Shown here piece after piece: positions 4,462 to 6,014 of a stretch of 6,014 bases of DNA (within the stretch, counting starts at the first letter, position 1; each line of letters starts with the position of its first letter). The notes beneath the pieces were generated by a model. It was not told the origin of the DNA. It worked only from the letters and a program-made list of their open reading frames with translations, and did no database searches. The stretch spans positions 1-6,014 of the forward strand of contig JAEYOB010000278.1 of assembly GCA_023412175.1 (NCBI GenBank), read 5' to 3'. Both the position numbers and the translations under genes were made by a program. Source of the DNA: Pseudomonadota bacterium. GTDB taxonomy: Bacteria; Pseudomonadota; Alphaproteobacteria; Azospirillales; Azospirillaceae.

Positions 4462-5808
4462 CTATTCGGGCGAAGCGGCCGGTTCCCCGCCGTCCTTCTC
4501 CTCTTCCGCCCTGCGTTCCAGCACGGCGGCGAAGAAGCCGTCGGTGTCGTGCCTGGCGGGCATCAGGCGCAGGTACGGCCCCTCGGCGGGCGGCGTCCCG
4601 TGCTTCTCCTCGGCCCAGACCTCGGCCACCGGCTTCACGGTGAACTCCGGGTGGGTCTCCAGGAAGGCGGCGATCTGGTTCTCGTTCTCCTCGGCCAGCA
4701 GCGAGCAGGTCGCGTAGACCAGCCGCCCGCCCGGCTTCACCAGCCGCGCCGCGCTGTCCAGGATGCTCGCCTGCAACGGCACGAGCTGCTCCAGGCCGGG
4801 GCCGAGTTGGCGCCAGCGGCTGTCCGGGTTGCGCCGCCACGTGCCGGTGCCGGAGCACGGCGCGTCCACCAGCACGCGGTCGAACTTGCGCTTGTGGCGC
4901 TTCACCCACGGGTCGCGCTCGCTGGTCAGCGGGTGCGCCTCGATGTTGTGCAGGCCGGCGCGGCGGAACCGCTCGGCGGCCCGCTTCAGGCGCTTGTCCA
5001 GCACGTCGCAGGCGACGACGCGGCCCTTGTTGTTCATCAGCGCCGCCATGGCCAGCGTCTTGCCGCCGGCTCCCGCGCAGAAGTCCACCACCTGATGGCC
5101 CGGCTTCGGCGCCACCGCGAAGGCGACGAGCTGCGAGCCCTCGTCCTGGATCTCCACCAGCCCGTTCTTGAAGGCGTCCGTCACGGCCAGCGCCGGCCGG
5201 CCCTTGACGCGCAGGCCGAGCGGCGACCACCGGGTGTCCTCGGCGGCGATGCCGGCCTTCTCCAGCGCCTTCCGGGCGCCGTCGCGGCTGGCCTTCACCG
5301 GGTTGACGCGCAGGTCGAGCGGCGCGGAGTCCAGGAGCGCCGTCATCTCCTGCCTGAACCGGTCGCCCAGCGAGCCGCGCATCGGCTGCTCGGCCCAGGG
5401 CGGGCACTCGACGCGCACGCACTCGGGCATGGCCGGGTGCTCCAGCGTGTGGGTATCCAGGGCGCGGACCAGCGCCCGCTCAGCGTCGTCCAGCGCCGCC
5501 GGGGCGAACTTGCCGCCGCTGAACAGCTCATCCACGGTGGCGGCCCGCTTGCCCTCGGCCAGGATGGCGTTGGCGATGACACGGGGGCGCGGGCCGGTCC
5601 CGTGCCCCTCCTTCTCCAGCCACCAGGAGAGGCGCGCGTGGCGGCGGAGGATGGCGTAGACCGTCTCGGCCACCGCGCTGCGGTCCTTGGCGCCGATGTA
5701 GCGGCGGGCGCGGAAGAACGCGCTCATCACCGCGTCGGCGGGACGCGGGGTGGTGTCGATCTCGGTCAACAGGTCGATCACCGCCTGGAGGCGGGCAGCG
5801 GGCGTCAT
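4462..5808 (-). CDS. RsmB/NOP family SAM-dependent RNA m5C methyltransferase
   Basis: A 448-residue RNA cytosine-5 methyltransferase of the NOL1/NOP2/Sun family, closest in layout to bacterial RsmB (16S rRNA C967). The first ~130 residues, with RRYIGAKDRSAVAETVYAILRRH, resemble the NusB-like RNA-binding domain of RsmB. The catalytic Rossmann domain follows: QDEGSQL (221-227), SAM motif I VVDFCAGAGGKT (240-251), motif IV VDAPCSGTGTWRRNPD (314-329) with Cys318, and motif VI YATCSLLAEENE (365-376) with the catalytic Cys368. DGFF closes the fold near 423-426, followed by an acidic tail. Both family cysteines are present. I start at ATG 5808 because AAAGGAG lies five bases upstream (plus 5814-5820); a GTG at 5853 would add 15 residues without a comparable site. 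Alphaproteobacteria often carry more than one RsmB-like paralogue, so the exact target base is not assigned and no symbol is given. It is the first of four co-directional genes leading to guaA. Confidence 0.95.
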   Translation of the reverse strand: MTPAARLQAVIDLLTEIDTTPRPADAVMSAFFRARRYIGAKDRSAVAETVYAILRRHARLSWWLEKEGHGTGPRPRVIANAILAEGKRAATVDELFSGGKFAPAALDDAERALVRALDTHTLEHPAMPECVRVECPPWAEQPMRGSLGDRFRQEMTALLDSAPLDLRVNPVKASRDGARKALEKAGIAAEDTRWSPLGLRVKGRPALAVTDAFKNGLVEIQDEGSQLVAFAVAPKPGHQVVDFCAGAGGKTLAMAALMNNKGRVVACDVLDKRLKRAAERFRRAGLHNIEAHPLTSERDPWVKRHKRKFDRVLVDAPCSGTGTWRRNPDSRWRQLGPGLEQLVPLQASILDSAARLVKPGGRLVYATCSLLAEENENQIAAFLETHPEFTVKPVAEVWAEEKHGTPPAEGPYLRLMPARHDTDGFFAAVLERRAEEEKDGGEPAASPE

Positions 5809-5860
5809 CTGGGCTCCTTTCGGGAAGGACCTCTCGATAACCCGTTTGCCCACGTCTTGT

Positions 5861-5898
5861 CATCCCCCATCCCGGCCCCATCCCGGCCCATCCCGATC
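5861..5898. repeat. Short imperfect tandem repeat upstream of the methyltransferase gene
   Basis: CATCCCGGCCC (5868-5878), CATCCCGGCC (5879-5888) and CATCCCGATC (5889-5898) are adjacent copies of a 10-11-base unit, preceded by a partial copy CATCCCC (5861-5867). On the minus strand this is a GGGATGGG-type repeat about 50-90 bases before the methyltransferase start. The rest of 5809-6014 shows no gene with start support; an AT-rich GATAAAAT patch at 5954-5961 may be part of a promoter for a gene beyond the right edge or for the methyltransferase. Confidence 0.55.
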
Positions 5899-6014
5899 CC
5901 GAGTCGCTTGCCGGGCCTCCGTGCGCCCCGGCCTCTTTCGTGGTACCCTGATCGATAAAATGCCGGCAAGTTGCACCGCAGCCAACCTTTCAAGCATTGC
6001 GGACGGTCTGTGAC

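Noticed and set aside
4549..5958. 469-residue plus-strand open frame opposite the methyltransferase
   Set aside because: It is a shadow of a well-supported gene on the other strand, with low-complexity His/Arg/Ala-rich composition and no recognisable motif.
5960..6013. Short plus-strand ORF of 17 codons at the right edge
   Set aside because: It is too short, has no ribosome binding site, and its ATG overlaps the AT-rich patch that looks more like a promoter element.

Overview
The window is a GC-rich stretch of what looks like core chromosome from an alphaproteobacterium. The best guess is Azospirillum or a relative in Rhodospirillales. The evidence is very high GC at third codon positions, a MucR/Ros-type zinc-finger regulator (a family largely confined to alphaproteobacteria), a PleC/DivJ-style sensor kinase tail, and an RsmB/NOP-family RNA methyltransferase upstream of guaA. 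The genus is inferred from gene content; no rRNA gene or marker phylogeny is available here.

Left part (1-1148): the 3' end of a histidine kinase gene runs into the left edge on the + strand. A visibly AT-richer leader follows, then mucR, also on +. mucR converges on a tiny minus-strand gene for a glycine-zipper lipoprotein. Between their stop codons lies a nest of inverted repeats. The lipoprotein mRNA leader can fold so that its Shine-Dalgarno sequence is paired.

Middle (1149-1644): about 500 bases hold no convincing protein gene. The first half shows nothing clear. The second half has an ordered series of small hairpins ending in a textbook intrinsic terminator that works on both strands. 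This is a candidate small RNA gene on +. A second terminator-like hairpin lies directly behind guaA.

Right part (1645-5853): four minus-strand genes are read in the order RNA m5C methyltransferase, secreted cupin protein, GNAT acetyltransferase, guaA (GMP synthase). Gaps are 111, 63 and 72 bases. They are co-directional, but each has its own leader, and guaA has a possible promoter of its own. The 160 bases at the right edge carry a short tandem repeat upstream of the methyltransferase.

No CRISPR array, insertion sequence, phage gene, tRNA, rRNA or toxin-antitoxin pair was seen. I found no evidence of a new multi-gene system. The observations most worth a second look are RNA-level: the candidate small RNA at about 1451-1578 and the SD-sequestering leader of the lipoprotein gene.
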